A stretch of DNA of 64,000 nt, taken from JAWPMT01 sp965242775. Lineage in GTDB: Bacteria; Bacteroidota; Bacteroidia; Cytophagales; Cyclobacteriaceae. The notes beneath the pieces were generated by a model, which saw only the letters and a list, made by a program, of their open reading frames with translations, was not told the DNA's origin and made no database searches. Shown piece by piece: positions 53,619-62,212 of the stretch. A program made the translations under genes and the position numbers. Location: positions 209,210 through 273,209 of the forward strand of contig CBDETI010000009.1 of NCBI GenBank assembly GCA_965242775.1. The letters are read 5' to 3'. Within the stretch, counting starts at the first letter, position 1. Each line of letters opens with the position of its first letter.

Positions 53619-54716
53619 ATGGGTCTTCTTAATATCATACCTGTCATTGGTGCGGTGGTGGCTATTTTGCTGGGTGTGTTTGTTATCGTTAGCAAGCAGC
53701 AGAGCAAATCCGCCCGAATTACCCTGGCTTTGATCGTCTTTCTCAATGCCCACAATCTAATAGATTCTTACCTGTACTACAGTGACGTTGAGTGGTCGTT
53801 GGGCGAATTGTCCTACTTACACTATCATCTGATCGGGCCGCTTTTCTTACTGTACGCTTATCGCGTATTCAGGATAGAATTGCGTGTCCGCCTTTGGGTT
53901 GGCATTGTTCTATTGATGACATTGCTACGCCTGGTGTTATTAGCGCCTGTGAGTGATGATGTGCTTGAAGTTGCGACCACTTATACGCCGGATTTGATTC
54001 GGGTTGTAATCGACAACCTGTTGTCTATCCTGCTTAACCTTGGATTGTTGACCCTTGCATTTTCGAAGATCAGTCACATGACCTTTGTCGTGAGCCTTTC
54101 CGGTTCGGAAAAACTAAACTATCGATGGTTAAAAACGCTGCTTGGGCTATCAATCATTTTGTATATAGCGATCCTGATTAGCTCGGTAGTCTCACTATTT
54201 GACGAAGAGTGGTTGATCTACTTCAAGATTGAGTCCGTGTTTAATAGCATATTTTCCTTGAGCCTGGTCTATTGCACCATGCGTTTTCCAATATTTTCCA
54301 TCCACGGCGACTTCAAGGACTTGCCGGAGGGTATTCGTAAGAAATATGCAAAATCCTCACTAACGGAGGTGGTAGCTAATCGCCTGTGGTCTGATATCAG
54401 GCAACTCATGGATGAGGAGAAGCCCTACTTGAATCCAGCCTATCGACTCAATGATCTGGCAACGAGCGTGGACCATTCGATGCACCATGTTTCGCAGGTT
54501 ATCAACGAAAAAGAAGATGTCAGTTTTTCAGATTTCATTAACAAGTATAGGGTCGAAGATGCCAAGAGACTTTTGAGATCGGACCGATCTCGTCAGGTGA
54601 CGATCCTGGCAATTTCGCTGGAGGCTGGTTTCAATAGTAAGACGGCCTTCTACAATACGTTCAAAAAAATCACCGGTCAAACCCCCACACAGTTTATCAA
54701 GGAAACACGCAACTAG
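53619..54716 (+). CDS. Membrane-anchored AraC-family regulator
   Basis: A 365-residue protein with about seven transmembrane helices in residues 1-235, then a cytoplasmic AraC domain (about 255-365). The two HTHs are in YRLNDLATSVDHSMHHVSQV and VTILAISLEAGFNSKTAFYN, followed by TFKKITGQTPTQFI. 7TM-AraC proteins of this kind are frequent in Bacteroidota and may respond to membrane signals. The 9-bp gap to the upstream 923-residue gene suggests one transcript. An intrinsic terminator follows the gene at once. Confidence 0.92.
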   Translation: MGLLNIIPVIGAVVAILLGVFVIVSKQQSKSARITLALIVFLNAHNLIDSYLYYSDVEWSLGELSYLHYHLIGPLFLLYAYRVFRIELRVRLWVGIVLLMTLLRLVLLAPVSDDVLEVATTYTPDLIRVVIDNLLSILLNLGLLTLAFSKISHMTFVVSLSGSEKLNYRWLKTLLGLSIILYIAILISSVVSLFDEEWLIYFKIESVFNSIFSLSLVYCTMRFPIFSIHGDFKDLPEGIRKKYAKSSLTEVVANRLWSDIRQLMDEEKPYLNPAYRLNDLATSVDHSMHHVSQVINEKEDVSFSDFINKYRVEDAKRLLRSDRSRQVTILAISLEAGFNSKTAFYNTFKKITGQTPTQFIKETRN

Positions 54717-54728
54717 TCGCTATTCTGT

Positions 54729-54754
54729 GGTCCCGGGAATTCGGGACATTTTTT
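54729..54754 (+). terminator. Intrinsic terminator after the 923-residue/AraC operon
   Basis: GTCCCG and CGGGAC form a GC-rich 6-bp stem around GGAATT, followed by A and a run of six Ts. It lies 13 bp after the AraC stop codon, as expected for a Rho-independent terminator. Confidence 0.75.
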
Positions 54755-54896
54755 ACTGGCGATAAGCGTCCCGAATTATAGGCTGGGAAGCTTTCCATCG
54801 ATACGTCGGTCAGATTTGTTGAAAAATTCAGGACGGGAGCATGCGCTTGGAACAGGGTTTTTCCAAAAGGCCATTCTCCACAAACAATTTGCTGAC

Positions 54897-55775
54897 ATGG
54901 AAAACTTAGTAGCCAAGGTGGAAGAAAATGTAGAACTGGTCATATTCGGCATTTTCGTTTTTTCGGTTGGACTTGCCATTGTAGAGTTCGCCTGGGAGTG
55001 GCGCAAAAAAAAATTAACCAAATGGCGGTTAGGGGAGATGTTTTCGAGTTTCATGGTCTTCATCCCAGCCCAACTTACGGAGAAAGCTGCCACCGCAGTT
55101 TTTGTCGGTAGTTTCTTTTACTTGGATGACTATATACCCTGGCAAATTCCGGTCAATGGGTGGACCACTTTACTGGCTATATTGGTAGTCGATTTCCTAT
55201 ATTATTGGGAACACCGTTGGGAACATGAGATCAGAATGTTATGGAGTTACCATTCCATTCACCATAGCTCGCCCATTTTCAATTATACCACCGCCTTGCG
55301 GGTGTCATTCATAGACAACTTTGTTACCTGGCTTTTTTACCTTCCGGCCATTGCGTTGGGCTTTCACCCATTGGTGGTGTTGATAGCCATCGTTTTCATC
55401 CTTGCCTATCAATTTTGGATTCATACCGAACTTATCAGAAGGCTGGGATGGTTCGAATGGATTTTCAATTCGCCATCGCATCACCGGGTGCACCACGGTT
55501 CTGACGACATTTACCTGGACAAAAATTATGGGGCATTGCTGATTATTTGGGACCGGCTTTTCGGCACATTGCAGCAGGAGATTTTCCAGCCAACTTATGG
55601 GTTGACCAAACAGATCAATACCATCAATCCAGTCAAGGTACATGCCTATGAATATGTTGGCATATTGAAGGATCTACGGCAGGCGAGAAGTGTGAAAGAA
55701 GCGCTTGCTTACTTGTTTAACAAGCCTGGTTGGAAGCCAGCGGATGGCGGTCACGCGAAAACACAGGTGCCATGA
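54897..55775 (+). CDS. Sterol desaturase/fatty acid hydroxylase family membrane protein
   Basis: A 292-residue membrane di-iron enzyme. The histidine clusters are YYWEHRWEHEIRMLWSYH, SIHHSS, and SPSHHRVHHGSD, with an additional His in QFWIHTEL. At least four hydrophobic segments span the membrane. The family hydroxylates or desaturates sterols, fatty acids or carotenoids with O2; the substrate here is unknown. I chose the ATG at 54897 (MENLVAKVEENVEL) over 54816. Its TGA overlaps the next start as ATGA. Confidence 0.92.
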   Translation: MENLVAKVEENVELVIFGIFVFSVGLAIVEFAWEWRKKKLTKWRLGEMFSSFMVFIPAQLTEKAATAVFVGSFFYLDDYIPWQIPVNGWTTLLAILVVDFLYYWEHRWEHEIRMLWSYHSIHHSSPIFNYTTALRVSFIDNFVTWLFYLPAIALGFHPLVVLIAIVFILAYQFWIHTELIRRLGWFEWIFNSPSHHRVHHGSDDIYLDKNYGALLIIWDRLFGTLQQEIFQPTYGLTKQINTINPVKVHAYEYVGILKDLRQARSVKEALAYLFNKPGWKPADGGHAKTQVP

Positions 55776-56635
55776 ACACGTGGAGTGTAGTTTCAGCATA
55801 CAAGGGGCGTCTACTTGGTGTTTTTTTACTTATTCTGTCGGACGCGTTGTTGGCGTTGTTGTTTCCCTTATTTATCGGCTATGCGATTGATGATGCCATT
55901 GCCAAGGAATATCACGGCGCCCTGTGGCTCGGGGGCCTGGGATTGGCAAGTTTGATTATTGGCGCTTGTCGGCGCTTTTATGACTCACGGGTATATGCTG
56001 GTATCTATCGACACCTGGCGGCAGAGGTTGCGGATGATCAAACCAACAATACCTCTGCCAAAGCTGCTCGTTTGGGTTTTCTGAATGAGGTAGTAGAATT
56101 CTTTGAGATGTCGCTTCCGGAAATATTTAGCAATTCGGTGAGCTTGGTTGGGATCCTGTTTATCCTGGCAACATTAGATGCGATGGTTTTTGGTGGCTGT
56201 CTATTGATCATGGCTGCAGTGTTCTTTGTTTACACGTTTAGTGCGAAGCGCACCGTCCAGTTCAATGCTTCCTACAATGAGGAACTGGAGCAACAAGTAG
56301 CTGTTCTTTCTTCTAATCAACCTATCAAAACGAGATGGCACCTGAAGAAACTGATGAAGCACAATGTGGACATGTCCGACCTGGAAACCATCAACTTCTC
56401 TATTATCTGGCTTTTTATGATGGGGTTTCTTGTATTTGCTGTGATCAACGTGGCTGGAAACGGTGCGTTGGCGTACGGGGCAATATTTTCATTGGTACTG
56501 TACCTGTTTCAGTTCATGGAAAATATGAGCACCATGCCCCTATTTTATCAACAGTGGTTGAGGTTGAGGGAGATAATTCGCCGACTGAAAAATACATCCC
56601 GAACTGGCGACCAAACAGACACCTTTGAACATTAG
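55772..56635 (+). CDS. ABC-exporter six-helix membrane domain without ATPase
   Basis: A 287-residue membrane protein starting MNTWSVVSAYKGRLLGVFLL. It looks like the transmembrane half of a type IV ABC exporter, with helices about 13-33, 45-62, 125-150, 150-175, 225-245 and 250-270 and a coupling-helix-like stretch near YRHLAAEVAD. It stops where the nucleotide-binding domain should begin, and no Walker motif is encoded downstream. It belongs to the stand-alone ABC transmembrane-region family. The ATG overlaps the hydroxylase stop by 4 bp, so the two are translationally coupled. A longer frame from 55730 is unlikely. Confidence 0.85.
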   Translation: MNTWSVVSAYKGRLLGVFLLILSDALLALLFPLFIGYAIDDAIAKEYHGALWLGGLGLASLIIGACRRFYDSRVYAGIYRHLAAEVADDQTNNTSAKAARLGFLNEVVEFFEMSLPEIFSNSVSLVGILFILATLDAMVFGGCLLIMAAVFFVYTFSAKRTVQFNASYNEELEQQVAVLSSNQPIKTRWHLKKLMKHNVDMSDLETINFSIIWLFMMGFLVFAVINVAGNGALAYGAIFSLVLYLFQFMENMSTMPLFYQQWLRLREIIRRLKNTSRTGDQTDTFEH

Positions 56636-56710
56636 CTAAATGCTCCGTCGATTGGTTCAGGTCTGAACAGGTTTTTGCTATGACGATCAAATTTTAGGTG
56701 TGGCAGGACA

Positions 56711-59359
56711 TCATTCAAATCGTAATTTCTCCAGCGGATTCAGTCGAATTACGCCAAGGATGCTTTTTGTGATGGTCAGTACCCCTAGCATTAGGGTAAC
56801 CAGGACTGTAAATGGAAAAACAAACCATGGTATGGAAATCTGATAAGCAAATTGGCCCAGCCAGTAATGAGAGAAAGCCAGGATGAGCGGAACAGAGATG
56901 ATGTTGGCAAGTAAGATGTGTTTAACCAGCTCCGAAGAGAGTTGCGTAAATAGCTTTCCTTCCCCCGATCCGAGGATTTTTCGGATGCAAACCTCTTTTG
57001 TGCGCTGCAATACGAAGTAACTGGAAAGACCCACGAGGCCCATCAGAGCTATGAAAATGGCAATGCCGGAAAATAGACCAAAAGTTCTAAAAAACGACTG
57101 GTCGGACTCCATTTGGTCCTTCACCCAATCGGAGATAAAAAAGTGGTCGAATGCCGCACCAGCGAAAATGGTCTGATACTCGTTTTTGATGTACGATAGC
57201 AATTCCTTATCCATATCCCGAAAACGGATATTGACAAACTTCAATTCTGAGGCCTCTGGAAATATGAAAAGCGTCGGCTTGAAGCTGGATTTCAGCGTCT
57301 CCTGGTGGTAATTTTTAACTACCCCCACGACCATGAGAGTATCATAACTAGTAATAATATGGTCATTGATGGCGGCCTCGGCGGATTCAAAGCCCAGTTT
57401 TTTGCACGCTTCCTCATTGATCAATACTTTCCTGTGGTCCGTGCTACGTAAGGCTCTTCCAGCTGCGATGATGTCCCCATAGAGACCGGTATAATGTTCA
57501 TCGGTTCCAATTCGATAGACCGTGGTTCGGTCCTTGAGGGACGCGCCTTGACGGATCGTGCCACCCCACCAACTGACGGGTTTCCCAGGTACTTCCGACG
57601 CCACAGCCACCAGGTCGATTTGATGATGCGCCAGGAGTTGTTTTTTGAAAGTTGCCAGGTCTTGAAAGTGTTTTTCCTGATCCGGTATCGCATCAGGTGA
57701 TCGGACCACCATCAGGTTGTCCGTGTCAATTTGGATGCCTTGGGATTCGAGAAAGTCGATCTGCTTTTGGATGATGAGTGTGCAGGAGATCAGCGCGGCG
57801 CTCACTGTAAATTGGGCGATGATGAGGACCCGGCGAATGATAACGCCTTTTCCAGTGGTCTTGACTAGCCCCTTGAGGGCCGGTATGGTTTGAAAATTGG
57901 ATAACGTGCTGGCCGGGTAATACCCTGAAACAAGACCACCCATTAGCCATAGGAAAAGAATAACGAGAATGGTCTTCCACTGTAGTAAAATGCTCGCATC
58001 TACGACCAAGTCGGAGATTTCGTTAAACCAAGGTATCGCTAACAGGAACAGACCCAGGCCGAGGACTACAGAAAGGCCGTTTACCAACAACGCCTCCGCC
58101 AGAAATTGCCATATCAATTGTCGCCGAGAGGATCCCATTACTTTCCGAATGCCGATTTCTTTGGATCGCTGGATCGATCGGGCTGTGTATAAATTGACAT
58201 AGTTAACCCAGGCGACCAAAAGAATCAGTACTGAGATGATAGCAAGTAACTTTATTAGCTCAAAATTGCCATTGACATGGGGTTCGTAGGTCAAATCAGA
58301 GTGTAAATACAAATCTTCCAGGGGTTGCAAACCAAAGCCTACGTAGCTGCTTCCCCGGCGTTCTCCACCATGCCGATCGGCAAATGATGGAAGCTGTTCC
58401 TCAAATGTCCGGAGGTCCGTGTTTTGGTCCATGAGCAGATAGGTGTAGAAGTCGTTCCAACCCCAAATATTTTCCGCTTCCGGATAAATAGCGACATAGT
58501 TTTGAAAGGGGAATATGAAAGCAAATTTCAGGTGAGAGTTGGTGATCGTTTTCAGGACGCCCACAATTTCAAAAGATTCAAGGCCATCCGCGCTGCCTAC
58601 CTCAATGCGGCGACCCAGTGGGTTAGCATCTCCAAAATATTTACGGGCAGTTCTTTCGTCAATCAAAGCCGTATTAGGCTCCGTCAAGGCTTGAGCGCGA
58701 TTGCCCGATAGCAAGGTGTAGTCGAAGATTTCAAAAAATGATGGGTCTGCATAATACAGATTCTCTTCTCTGAACGCTTTGTCTTCGAATCGTACCGTGC
58801 CAGGAGCGTATTTTTTAAAGATCCTGCATTGGTCCTGTACCTCCGGAAATTCCGCTTTCAACGCTGGCCCAACCCGCGGAAAGGTGGCTGCACCATGATA
58901 ATCCAGGGTGCCATTTCTGAAGAATTTTTGGCTGATCCTGAAGATTCGGTCTTTCTTGCTATGAAAGAGATCGTAGTTTAGTTCGTTGAAAACGAAGGTA
59001 TTTATGAGCAAGAAGGCCGCAATGCCAACGGCTAGTCCCAAAACATTGAGCGTGGAAAGGGAGCGATTCTTAGCTAGAAACCGAGCGGCAGTTTTAAAAT
59101 GATTGAGGGTGGTTGAAAGTGGGTATGTCTTTCTTTTGCTATAGGCCTGAAATGATGCGGAAAGATTGTCGATCCCTCTGAACTGCTCGTAAATTGTCTC
59201 CTCGAATGCCTGCCGACCTGAAAGGCCGTTACCCATTTTATCTTCGATACAGCTTCGTAGGTGGTCCTCTAACTCTTCCACGGCGGCATCTTCAAACCCT
59301 TCATGCCCGTGTAAACCCTTGCGCCATTGTTGTATCGCTTTCTCTAGATCGAATTTCAT
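56711..59359 (-). CDS. FtsX-like permease with N-terminal prefix domain, PadR-linked
   Basis: An 882-residue permease, paralogous to the gene at 28271. Residues 1-75 are a cytoplasmic helical prefix (AIQQWRKGLHGHEGFEDAAV, then EELEDHLRSCIEDK). An N-terminal helix, a MacB-type periplasmic domain (DERTARKYFGDANPLGRRIE), three helices around RSKEIGIRKVMGSSRRQ, a second periplasmic domain and a last three helices around RTKEVCIRKILGSGEG follow. No ATPase is adjacent. The ATG at 59359 overlaps the padR stop as ATGA; a start at 59383 is less likely. Confidence 0.9.
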   Translation of the reverse strand: MKFDLEKAIQQWRKGLHGHEGFEDAAVEELEDHLRSCIEDKMGNGLSGRQAFEETIYEQFRGIDNLSASFQAYSKRKTYPLSTTLNHFKTAARFLAKNRSLSTLNVLGLAVGIAAFLLINTFVFNELNYDLFHSKKDRIFRISQKFFRNGTLDYHGAATFPRVGPALKAEFPEVQDQCRIFKKYAPGTVRFEDKAFREENLYYADPSFFEIFDYTLLSGNRAQALTEPNTALIDERTARKYFGDANPLGRRIEVGSADGLESFEIVGVLKTITNSHLKFAFIFPFQNYVAIYPEAENIWGWNDFYTYLLMDQNTDLRTFEEQLPSFADRHGGERRGSSYVGFGLQPLEDLYLHSDLTYEPHVNGNFELIKLLAIISVLILLVAWVNYVNLYTARSIQRSKEIGIRKVMGSSRRQLIWQFLAEALLVNGLSVVLGLGLFLLAIPWFNEISDLVVDASILLQWKTILVILFLWLMGGLVSGYYPASTLSNFQTIPALKGLVKTTGKGVIIRRVLIIAQFTVSAALISCTLIIQKQIDFLESQGIQIDTDNLMVVRSPDAIPDQEKHFQDLATFKKQLLAHHQIDLVAVASEVPGKPVSWWGGTIRQGASLKDRTTVYRIGTDEHYTGLYGDIIAAGRALRSTDHRKVLINEEACKKLGFESAEAAINDHIITSYDTLMVVGVVKNYHQETLKSSFKPTLFIFPEASELKFVNIRFRDMDKELLSYIKNEYQTIFAGAAFDHFFISDWVKDQMESDQSFFRTFGLFSGIAIFIALMGLVGLSSYFVLQRTKEVCIRKILGSGEGKLFTQLSSELVKHILLANIISVPLILAFSHYWLGQFAYQISIPWFVFPFTVLVTLMLGVLTITKSILGVIRLNPLEKLRFE

Positions 59360-59694
59360 CGTTGAGTAGGTTTGAGGTCCCAAACATGGGTGAACAGGTC
59401 AATCATAGTTAGCCAATCGGCCCGTTTTTCAGCCAAGAGACTTTTGCCTTGCGCTGTTATACTGTAGTATTTTCGTTTTCTGCCATTTTCCATAATCACC
59501 CAGCGTGCACCTATCGACCCGTCACGCTCCAGTCTGTGCAGGACTGGATAAAGCATGGCTTCACTCCATTTAAGTTTACCTCCTGAAAGTGAAGCGGCCT
59601 TTTTGATCAACTCGTACCCATAATATTCTCCGGATTGCAATACCGTGAGTAGCAGGGGGATTGTAGAAGCTCCGATTAATTCTTTGTTGGCCAT
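59356..59694 (-). CDS. PadR-family transcriptional regulator
   Basis: A 112-residue winged-helix protein. IPLLLTVLQSGEYYGYELIK is the PadR N-terminal signature. The recognition helix is in KWSEAMLYPVLHRLERDG, and ENGRKRKYYSITAQGKSLL forms the wing. Its gene ends inside the permease start (ATGA). A 15-bp palindrome CCTAATACGATTAGG lies 24 bp upstream of its ATG and is the obvious candidate operator. The cassette repeats the design at 27946-30928 in another operator context. Confidence 0.92.
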   Translation of the reverse strand: MANKELIGASTIPLLLTVLQSGEYYGYELIKKAASLSGGKLKWSEAMLYPVLHRLERDGSIGARWVIMENGRKRKYYSITAQGKSLLAEKRADWLTMIDLFTHVWDLKPTQR

Positions 59695-59717
59695 ACCTAA
59701 TGCTGTTATGCTTAATG

Positions 59718-59732
59718 CCTAATACGATTAGG
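59718..59732. promoter_or_regulatory. 15-bp palindrome upstream of second padR
   Basis: CCTAAT-ACG-ATTAGG has perfect 6-bp arms. A partial copy (ACCTAATGC) overlaps the gene's start side near 59695-59703. The position is right for PadR autoregulation. Confidence 0.5.
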
Positions 59733-59820
59733 TAATTGAAAAGGTTGCCGATCAGTAGAAATTCCGGCCATACCGCACGACTGTCGGCGGTGGTATTTTG
59801 TATTCACTTAGGGAGCTAAT

Positions 59821-60615
59821 TCAGTGATTTTCTAACCACTTGATCAATCCGCTTATCTTATTTTGGTCGTAAGCGTCGGGATGGGCCCGACCAAACTGGC
59901 CTTGGTCATTGTCAAAATATTGGCCTGTCACTCCATTATATTTTTCTGACAGTGCTAAATCTACCAGTATGTCTGCGCCCTTGTCAGCGGGAGACCAGTG
60001 TTGGCCAAAGGCCTGTTGCACCATCTTCGTATTCAACAGGGATCCGGGGTTCACCGCTATGACGGAAATATCTCTCATTTGCTTGGCGAGGTGAAAACTC
60101 CACATAGTCAGGGCTAGTTTACTCTGGGCGTAGGCTTCACCCTCAGGAATTGCATTGATGCCATCAAGCGCCCTAATATTTACGGAGGATTGGGCTGCTG
60201 AACTCAAATTGATGACTCTCGGGCCTGTGCTTTTCTCCAAGATTGGAAGCAGGCCTTCAGTAAGTGCAATGGGGGCCAGCAAATTTACGGCGAACCGGAT
60301 GTCTATAACTCCGGCAGGCTTCTGCCCAGTATGGCGATAGACCCCAGCATTGTTGATTAGTACATCTAACTGTGGCACTGCGCGGCTAACTTCAATGGCC
60401 AGAGATTTTACCGCATCCGGGTCAGACAAGTCGGCGACAAAGCCCCTGACCTGTTGGTTGTTAGACGCTGACTTGATTTCTTCGACAACCAAAGCCAGTT
60501 TTTTCTCACTCCTTCCATGTAGCAAAACGGCGTGGTTGCTTTTTGCCATTTTCATCGCTGCCAATTTGCCGATGCCGTCAGTGCTGCCGGTGATCAGGAT
60601 GGTCTTTTTACTCAT
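59821..60615 (-). CDS. Short-chain dehydrogenase/reductase
   Basis: A 264-residue classical SDR. The cofactor motif ILITGSTDGIGKLAA (TGxxxGIG) is at residues about 5-19, NNAGVYRHT at about 90, the catalytic serine region is VINLSSAAQSSVN, and the YAQSK active-site tetrad segment is near 160. The product resembles retinol-dehydrogenase/WW-domain oxidoreductase-like SDRs; the substrate is unknown. The start is an ATG at 60615; a TTG at 60621 also exists. It follows the luciferase-like gene by 6 bp and is co-transcribed with it. Confidence 0.93.
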   Translation of the reverse strand: MSKKTILITGSTDGIGKLAAMKMAKSNHAVLLHGRSEKKLALVVEEIKSASNNQQVRGFVADLSDPDAVKSLAIEVSRAVPQLDVLINNAGVYRHTGQKPAGVIDIRFAVNLLAPIALTEGLLPILEKSTGPRVINLSSAAQSSVNIRALDGINAIPEGEAYAQSKLALTMWSFHLAKQMRDISVIAVNPGSLLNTKMVQQAFGQHWSPADKGADILVDLALSEKYNGVTGQYFDNDQGQFGRAHPDAYDQNKISGLIKWLENH

Positions 60616-60621
60616 TTTCAA

Positions 60622-61596
60622 TTAGTTCTCGTGAAAGTTGGATAGTACTTTTTCGGCGATCTGGGTCAAAGCCGTTTCAACCTTCGATGAATTGAACCGC
60701 AGGTTGATCGCCACATGATTTACGCCAATATCTTGCAGCGCCTCCAGGTAGTCCCTTAGGTAGTTGCTGCCAATCCGGAACCCCAAAGGGATCGGCTCTG
60801 GCCGGAAGTCATCATTGTTCTCTAGTTGTACATATAATGGTTGCATAAAAGGCTTATCATATGTGCCTGGTATCAACTTTCGCCATTCCTCAATAGAGGA
60901 TTTCTGGTGGTACAGGTTTCGCGGGTAGTTCATCCATCCATCACCGTTTTGTGCATTCCACGCTAGCGTTTGTCGACTGCTTCCGGTCACGAGCATTGGA
61001 AGTTTAGGACCATATGCCTTTGGGAGTATATCTGCTTCGCCATTTAGATGGCCATATGCATTTGACGACAGTGCTGGGAAGCTGTTTTGGGTCTGGCGAA
61101 TGTACGAGAATGACGCTCGAAATAGCTCGGCACGCTTTTCGAATTCAATACCCATGGCTGGATATTCATCAGGCCGGTCCCCCGAAGCTACACCCAGGAT
61201 TACTCGCCCGCCGGATAGCTGATCAACCGAGGCGGCGGCTTTCGCAATGTGTACAGGATGGTGTAGCGGCAAGGCGATGCTTGCAATACCCAGAGCGATG
61301 GTTTTAGTTTGGCCAGCCAAATAGCCGAGGTAAGTAAATGGGTCATACATCTGGCCAGCGTCTCCGAAGGCGGGTACATTCAGGGGTATATCCCGTACCC
61401 AAATGGCTTTGTATCCAAGTGCTTCAGCGATTCGCACACGCTCCAGGTGTTGATCCATTGTAGGCGTAGGGCTGGTTGCGTAATTTTCAATAGGCACAAC
61501 GACGCCAACACTCAGTCTACCCGGCTGAAACACCGCATTGTATCCCCGGTTGATCGACTCGAAATGTTTGGTTGGGGGTAATTCAGCTATAGTCAT
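60622..61596 (-). CDS. LLM-class flavin-dependent oxidoreductase
   Basis: A 324-residue bacterial-luciferase-like TIM-barrel enzyme using reduced flavin. The N-terminal segment SVGVVVPIENYATSPTPTMD, AEALGYKAIWVRDIPLNVP, the phosphate-loop-like SGGRVILGVASGDRPDEYPA and VTGSSRQTLAWNAQNGDGWM are characteristic of the family. Known members are monooxygenases or F420/FMN reductases; the substrate is unknown. It is upstream of the SDR gene with a 6-bp gap. A strong hairpin separates it from the DUF1330 gene. Confidence 0.93.
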   Translation of the reverse strand: MTIAELPPTKHFESINRGYNAVFQPGRLSVGVVVPIENYATSPTPTMDQHLERVRIAEALGYKAIWVRDIPLNVPAFGDAGQMYDPFTYLGYLAGQTKTIALGIASIALPLHHPVHIAKAAASVDQLSGGRVILGVASGDRPDEYPAMGIEFEKRAELFRASFSYIRQTQNSFPALSSNAYGHLNGEADILPKAYGPKLPMLVTGSSRQTLAWNAQNGDGWMNYPRNLYHQKSSIEEWRKLIPGTYDKPFMQPLYVQLENNDDFRPEPIPLGFRIGSNYLRDYLEALQDIGVNHVAINLRFNSSKVETALTQIAEKVLSNFHEN

Positions 61597-61608
61597 AGTA
61601 GGAGGAAC

Positions 61609-61635
61609 AAACCCGAGTCAGTCATGCTCGGGTTT
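61609..61635 (-). terminator. Nine-base-pair hairpin between DUF1330 and LLM genes
   Basis: AAACCCGAG and CTCGGGTTT form a perfect 9-bp stem with a 9-nt loop, 31 bp after the DUF1330 stop. On the minus strand it is followed by G, then TTCC, so the U-run comes mainly from the stem end. It could terminate or partly attenuate the DUF1330 transcript before the LLM-SDR pair. Confidence 0.55.
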
Positions 61636-61665
61636 AAATTAACTGGCAATGGGTTGAGTCTTTCT

Positions 61666-61980
61666 TCAGGCCAGGTCATCTTTTGCCTCAATGAGGTAAT
61701 GATTGCTTACTGATCCGGCTGTCCTGGCCTGCAGGTGAGGAGCATACTCCTGATCCCTCATAAAAGCGTTAGCTGCCTCCTTGGAGGGCCATTCGATGAT
61801 GATTCGGAGTGCAGGAGCTTCCCCCTCTCCCTCAAGGCGTTCGTGGCTGCTGGTGCGCGCCAGGTATTTGCCACCGTATTGCGCTACTAATTTGTTGGCT
61901 GGACCAATGTAAGCGGGAATCCAATCCTCACTTGTTGGGGTGACATCCAGTACCGAGTAATAAACTGTCTTCTTTTCCAT
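61666..61980 (-). CDS. DUF1330 domain protein
   Basis: A 104-residue cytoplasmic protein of the dimeric ferredoxin-like alpha/beta-barrel group. YYSVLDVTPTSEDWIPAYIG is the N-terminal strand/helix. RIIIEWPSKEAANAFMRDQE matches the conserved DUF1330 C-terminal half with its phenylalanine and tryptophan. Function of the family is not established; some relatives are monooxygenase-like. It lies divergent from the AraC gene and upstream of the LLM and SDR genes, and may be part of one AraC-controlled unit. Confidence 0.85.
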   Translation of the reverse strand: MEKKTVYYSVLDVTPTSEDWIPAYIGPANKLVAQYGGKYLARTSSHERLEGEGEAPALRIIIEWPSKEAANAFMRDQEYAPHLQARTAGSVSNHYLIEAKDDLA

Positions 61981-62001
61981 CGTTTCTTTTTTTTGATTTC
62001 C

Positions 62002-62038
62002 GGATCACCAATAGTGCTAGAGCAAGCACGAGTGATCC
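62002..62038. promoter_or_regulatory. Nested inverted repeats between DUF1330 and araC-type genes
   Basis: GGATCAC (62002-62008) pairs with GTGATCC (62032-62038), and inside it GTGCT (62014-62018) pairs with AGCAC (62025-62029). The structure is 22 bp from the DUF1330 ATG. It could be a 5' leader hairpin of that gene or an operator in the divergent region. Confidence 0.4.
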
Positions 62039-62212
62039 TTCATTGTCGGATACAAAGTTGGAGGGGTGGTCTCAAAATTTTGTTGTAAGTAAGTGGGTAT
62101 TGATTGTATGAAAATTGGAAAATAGCTGGATTTTGACAGGTTGATTATAATTTTGTAGGCCTGATATAGCTTAAATAGCAGTTTTTGTTAGTGATTTACC
62201 AATATTTATACA

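Noticed and set aside
59770..59800. ACCGC/GCGGT hairpin between the SDR and padR genes
   Set aside because: Stem is short, arms ambiguous and no T-run follows on the minus strand, so a terminator is not supported.
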